From contig NZ_JALCYY010000001.1 of NCBI RefSeq assembly GCF_022690685.1, forward strand, positions 1 through 64,000: a DNA stretch of 64,000 nt, written 5' to 3'. The notes beneath the pieces were generated by a model that was not told the DNA's origin, made no database searches, and was given only the letters and a program-made list of their open reading frames with translations. The stretch's first letter is position 1. The number at the start of each line of letters is the position of its first letter. Source of the stretch: Anaeromyxobacter terrae. Its GTDB lineage: Bacteria; Myxococcota; Myxococcia; Myxococcales; Anaeromyxobacteraceae. Positions 60,387 through 64,000 of this stretch are shown piece after piece. Both the position numbers and the translations under genes were made by a program.

Positions 60387-61213
60387 CGCGGTCGCCGCGC
60401 GAGCGGACGGGGCAGCGGGTCGAGCGGGACCAACCCGGCGTTGCGCGTCGCGCCGGCCGACGGCATGCTGCCCCGGTGCCCACGCTCCGGGAGTGGCTCG
60501 CCTCGGGACCCTTCACGCTCGCGCTGTCGTCCGGGTTCTTCGGGTTCTACGCGCACGCGGGCGTGGTGCGGGTCCTCGAGGACGAGGGGCTGCTCCCCGC
60601 GCGCGTGCTCGGCTCGAGCGCGGGCGCGCTCGTCGGAGGGCTCTGGGCCGCCGGGGTCCCGGCGCGGCGGCTCTGCGAGGAGCTGCTGGCGCTGCGCCGC
60701 GAGCACTTCTGGGATCTCCGCCCCGGGCTCGGGCTCCTGCGCGGAGCGCGGTTCCGCGCGCGGCTCGAGGCGCTCGCTCCCGCGAGGACGTTCGAGCAGT
60801 GCCGCGTCCCGCTCGCCGTGTCGGCGTTCGACGTCCTCGCGAGGCGCACGACCGTGCTCGACGCCGGCGAGCTCGCGCCGGCGCTCCACGCCTCGTGCGC
60901 GCTGCCGTTCCTGTTCCACCCCGTGCGGATCGGGTGGCGCCTGTACCTGGACGGCGGCGTCCTGGACCGCCCCGGCCTCGCCGGCGCGCTCGACGGGGAG
61001 CGCGTCCTCTACCATCACCTCGCGTCGCGCTCACCGTGGCGCCGGAGGGGTAGCCCCGCGCTGCACATCCCGGAGCGCCCGCGCATGCAGGCCGTCGCGC
61101 TCCCGGGGATCCCGCGCGTGAACCCGTTCCACCTGGAGCACGGCCCCGAGGCGATGGAGCGCGCGGCGCAGGGCATGCGGAGCGCGCTCGCGCGCGAGCT
61201 GTTGCGGGGGTGA
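60383..61213 (+). CDS. Patatin-like phospholipase
   Basis: 276 residues. Patatin catalytic pair: [15 protein letters not shown] (GxSxG Ser) and [15 protein letters not shown] (DGG Asp). The oxyanion loop before it reads [20 protein letters not shown], without the usual GGG, so geometry may differ. A basic N-terminus (~1-30) and Pro-rich tail flank the domain. It would hydrolyse acyl esters of membrane lipids. ATG 60383 overlaps the methyltransferase stop; convergent with a small secreted protein. Confidence 0.86.
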   Translation: MTRSPRERTGQRVERDQPGVARRAGRRHAAPVPTLREWLASGPFTLALSSGFFGFYAHAGVVRVLEDEGLLPARVLGSSAGALVGGLWAAGVPARRLCEELLALRREHFWDLRPGLGLLRGARFRARLEALAPARTFEQCRVPLAVSAFDVLARRTTVLDAGELAPALHASCALPFLFHPVRIGWRLYLDGGVLDRPGLAGALDGERVLYHHLASRSPWRRRGSPALHIPERPRMQAVALPGIPRVNPFHLEHGPEAMERAAQGMRSALARELLRG

Positions 61214-61233
61214 CCCCGCCCGCTGTTCGCCTC

Positions 61234-61716
61234 TCAATCCCAGGGACAGGAGCGCTGGCACCGCATCCCGGCCGGCGAGATGGGTTCGATCCGGCCGCGG
61301 CTGCGGTCGAGCCGCCACGCCTTGCGGGGGCTCGAGAACACGCACCGCGCACCCGGGGGGACCGGCGGATTGTCGACCAAAGCGACGACGTCCGGGTCCG
61401 GGCCGGCCGAGCCGGCGGGGGTGCAGGCGAAGCCGATCGCGTGGTCGCGCGGCACCGCCACCCGCAGCGCGTCGGCAACGTGGTCTTCACTCGTGAGGAA
61501 CACGATCGCCAGGCCGGGGCGCGTCCAGATCACCCACCCGTACCGCGGGGCCGCTCCAGGCTCGTCGACCAGCCAGGTGTCCTGAAGCTTCCACGCGGCG
61601 AAGTCGTCGCGCCCGGCCTCGGGGAGTGGCTGCCCGACGAGCGAGCGCGGATCGGCGTCCCTGGCCCGCGACGGGACAGCGAGGAGCAGGGCGGCAGCGA
61701 GGAGGGTCGCGTGCAT
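61234..61716 (-). CDS. Small secreted protein of unknown function
   Basis: 160 residues from ATG 61716: signal peptide MHATLLAAALLLAVPSRARD, then a beta-rich body with YGWVIWTRPGLAIVFLTSED and Cys at both ends (GFACTPAG, ARCVFSS, GMRCQRSCPWD), four in the last third. No family recognised. The longer in-frame ORF to 63183 is antisense and rejected. It follows the zinc-ribbon membrane protein on the same strand (161 bp). Confidence 0.6.
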   Translation of the reverse strand: MHATLLAAALLLAVPSRARDADPRSLVGQPLPEAGRDDFAAWKLQDTWLVDEPGAAPRYGWVIWTRPGLAIVFLTSEDHVADALRVAVPRDHAIGFACTPAGSAGPDPDVVALVDNPPVPPGARCVFSSPRKAWRLDRSRGRIEPISPAGMRCQRSCPWD

Positions 61717-61877
61717 TCCGCGATGCTCGCCGAGATCCGGTTTGGTGTCTCCTGGTAACGATGCGCCAGCCTGCGGACAGCGCGCGTCCCCCGATTGCGA
61801 GGGGGCGCGCCGACGCGAGACGCGCATGGAGAGGCGTCTCGTGCGCGCTCGCTCCGCTCGAGTGCCGGCCGTCGCCG

Positions 61878-62588
61878 TCAGCGGCCGCGCCCCGCGGCCC
61901 ATTGCTCGAGCGCACGCCAGGCGAAGTAGAGCGAGACGAGCCCGAGCAGCACCGGACCCGCGCCGTAGCTGCGCTCGAAGTACCGGGGATGGAACGCGCG
62001 CCACAGGGACCACACCCCCACGACCGCGAAGAAGGCGGCGACGAGCAGCCTCGGGATCCGGCTCGGGACGTCCCAGCCTCCGTCGTTGCCCGCCAGGACG
62101 TCGTAGAGGTCGTCGAGCGACGCCTCCCGCGGCAACGGTCGCCCCGCGCCGGACGGCGAGGGCCTTTCGCGCTCCGCGCGGCGGCGCTGCTCGTACTTGC
62201 GCACGCCGCCATTCCTCAGGAAGCGCCGGATGGCTCCGAGCTCCCCGCGGTCGAACCAGGCGCCGTGCTGGCGGCAGACGTCGATCACGACGCCGGACAC
62301 CCGGCCGAAGTTGGACCGGTTCATCACGTCGCGACACTCCGGGCAGGCACGGTACCGGACCCGCTCCGTCTGGCCCGGCCCGACCCGGGGAGCTCCCGCG
62401 CCACGCGAAGGTGCCGGGCCGGTCTCGTCGTCGGGCGGCCGGGTCTCCTCCTCGCAGAGGCGCTGGAAGGACCCGGGATCGAGCCAGATCCCGCGGCAGC
62501 GCTCGCAGCGGTGAGCCAGGACGGAGCCGGAGGCCACCTGCGCCAGGTCGACCTTGCAGTCCGGGCAGGTGAGGCGCGCGCCGATCAC
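61878..62588 (-). CDS. Zinc-ribbon (zf-TFIIB type) membrane protein
   Basis: 236 residues with two C-terminal-membrane features reversed from usual: an N-terminal zf-TFIIB ribbon (LTCPDCKVDLAQ ... HRCERCRGIWLDPGSF) and a second one at ~85-130 (RACPECRDVMNRSNFGRV ... DVCRQHGAWFDRGEL), followed by a charged linker and two C-terminal helices (LLVAAFFAVVGVWSLWRAF; YGAGPVLLGLVSLYFAWRA). Each ribbon has CxxC...CxxC/H and an aromatic-Asp-Gly finger. Such proteins are common but unassigned; metal or protein binding at the membrane is likely. Confidence 0.8.
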   Translation of the reverse strand: MIGARLTCPDCKVDLAQVASGSVLAHRCERCRGIWLDPGSFQRLCEEETRPPDDETGPAPSRGAGAPRVGPGQTERVRYRACPECRDVMNRSNFGRVSGVVIDVCRQHGAWFDRGELGAIRRFLRNGGVRKYEQRRRAERERPSPSGAGRPLPREASLDDLYDVLAGNDGGWDVPSRIPRLLVAAFFAVVGVWSLWRAFHPRYFERSYGAGPVLLGLVSLYFAWRALEQWAAGRGR

Positions 62589-62672
62589 CCGCGCGATCCT
62601 GCCCGAGCTGGACGCTGCCGGCGAATGTCCGTCGACTCCGCGCCGTCCATGCGGCCGATCCCCTCGGCCGCG

Positions 62673-64000
62673 CTACCGGAACACGAGCACGAACCCCTGG
62701 TGGGCGTTCGCGCCCACGTCCGCGAGCGGCGCGCCTCCGACGATCGTGCTGCCGTCTGACGACACGGCGACCGAGTCGCCGAACGCGTCCCCGTCCACCC
62801 CGTCGGCCGCGACCAGCCTCGCCACCGACCATCCGCCGCCGGCCGCGTCGTACACGTACACGGCGCCAGGGTCGGCGGCGCCGCCGCCCTGGTACGCCCC
62901 GGCGACGAGTCGCGCGCCGCTCGCCGACATCGAGAGGGCGCACCCGAAGAGATCGTACGCGTCGAGGTCGGACGGCGTCACCCAGCTCTCGACTCAGCCC
63001 GCTCCGCCGTCTCGGTACAGGTACACCGAGCCGTGATTGATCGTCGGGATCGTCGAATGGAACGGCATGCCCGCCGCGACGGTGGCGCCATCCGCCGACA
63101 TCCCGACCGCCCGGCCGAAGTACTCGCCGCCGCTGCCGTTCGACGCGGTGAGCTGCGTCTCGTTCCAGGTCGAGCCGTCCCACGCGTAGAGGTACGCGGT
63201 CCCCTGTCCGCCGTTCGCGCCGACGTCATGGTACGGCGCGCCCGCCACGACGGTGTTCCCGTCGGCCGACACCGCGACGGACGTGCCGAGGTTGTCCCAC
63301 GTCGCGCCGTCCGAGGCGGTGAGCTTCGTCGCCTCCTCGAAGGACGACCCGTTCCAGCGGAACACGTAGGCGGCGCCCTGGTCCGTGGTCGTCGGCCCAT
63401 CGTCATACCGCGCGCCCGCGACGAGCGTGGTTCCGTCCGAGGTCAGCGCGAGCGACGAGCCGAAATTTGCCTGCGCCGCGCCGTCGGACGCCGTGAGGGT
63501 CGCCTCGGCGACGTAGCTCGAGCCCGTCCAACGGAACACGCGCGCGGAGCCCTGCCGCGCGTTCAGGCCCACGGTTTCGCCCGGGGCGCCGACGACGACG
63601 AGCCCGCCGTCCGCCGACGTCGCCACGGACATGCCGAACCACTCGTCCGGCGCGCCGTCCGCGGTCGTCAGCTTCAGCTCGTCCCAGCCCGACCCGCTCC
63701 AGCGGTACACGTACGCCGCACCCCCGCCCGCGAGGTGCGCCCCGACGACGAGGGTGCTTCCGTCGGACGAGGCCGCCAGCGACCCGCCGAAGCTCGCGGA
63801 CGGCGTTCCATCGGACGCGACGAGCTTCCGGCCCACGACGCAGGTGACCGCCACGTTCGTCACGTCCGCGCCGGAGACGGTCCCTGAGCCGCTCGCGACG
63901 GTGCACAGGTGGCCGTCGGGCTGGGCGCTCGCGGACACCGAGTACGCGGCGCCTGCTGGGAGCCTCGTCGGGAACGCGAACGGACCGTTCGCCGCGATCG
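62673..64000 (-). pseudogene. FG-GAP repeat protein gene with internal nonsense codon, 5' end outside window
   Basis: Reading leftward, the frame is open from the window edge (ANGPFAFPTRLPAGAAYSVS and a Cys pair CTVASGSG ... VTC of an Ig-like part) through five FG-GAP beta-propeller repeats of ~48 residues (KLTASDG...FG.SVAVSADGNTVVAGAPY...QG.AYVYRW). It stops at an in-frame TGA, 62994-62996, at YRDGGAG*VESW, exactly where other repeats have Trp (GSGWDE, GSTWNE, GGGWSV). The frame then continues for two more repeats to the stop at 62673. A TGG-to-TGA change (or a sequencing error) best explains it; the product was a secreted or surface propeller of about seven visible blades. Confidence 0.8.

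Overview
The window is very GC-rich (low to mid 70s % by eye), strongly GC3-biased and densely coded on both strands, with frequent GTG/TTG starts. Lineage is inferred, not computed: abundant two-component genes, sigma-54 enhancer-binding proteins with GAGA/GAFTGA-type AAA+ domains, many secreted lipoproteins of unknown role, pappalysin and M64 metalloproteases, FG-GAP and FN3 repeat proteins, and a heavy-metal RND pump all fit a Myxococcota genome, most like Anaeromyxobacter. No rRNA, tRNA, CRISPR array, insertion sequence or replication origin was recognised.

Layout. 1-6.7 kb: tail of a coiled-coil protein, a YiiX-type permuted papain-fold protein, a secreted protein, a membrane-anchored GcvH-like protein behind a good sigma-54 promoter, a VLCAD-type acyl-CoA dehydrogenase and an M64 peptidase. 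6.8-15.2 kb: a lone receiver protein, a minus-strand run (NudL-type Nudix, pappalysin-like lipoprotein, HEAT protein, Sel1 protein), ilvD, an RsmB-type methyltransferase and a TonB protein. 15.3-31 kb: a signalling district with a HAMP kinase coupled to an NtrC-type regulator, an EAL protein, a receiver/kinase pair with degenerate active-site motifs, a CACHE-HAMP-PAS kinase and a MEDS kinase, interleaved with FN3 and collagen-like secreted proteins. 31-36.5 kb: aminotransferase, DUF6544-like protein, double-hotdog thioesterase, DUF4382 lipoprotein.

36.6-42 kb is a self-contained stress module: a GAF-PAS-AAA+ activator of FhlA type is divergent from OsmC plus two flavoenzymes, and the gap between them carries a near-consensus sigma-54 promoter and an upstream inverted repeat. 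42-48.2 kb is a heavy-metal efflux operon (small His/Cys-rich secreted protein, TolC-like, CusB/CzcB-like adaptor with a metal-binding N-terminus, CzcA/CusA-type RND pump). 48-51.8 kb has a YkuD protein, two coupled secreted proteins, a membrane protein and an AI-2E family permease.

The most striking locus is 51809-58554: a two-gene, translationally coupled operon of an M48-type zinc protease and an 1845-residue protein that joins a protein-kinase C-lobe, DUF4011, an SF1 (COG1112-type) helicase, a Vsr/MTES_1575-type nuclease and a C-terminal WGR domain. It resembles known DUF4011-helicase-nuclease anti-phage proteins, but the kinase-like and WGR ends and the protease partner look unusual; I propose it as a candidate defence or nucleic-acid-damage system. 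The last 5 kb hold a YCII protein, a methyltransferase-patatin pair, a zinc-ribbon membrane protein and an FG-GAP repeat gene broken by an in-frame TGA at a conserved Trp position, running off the right edge.
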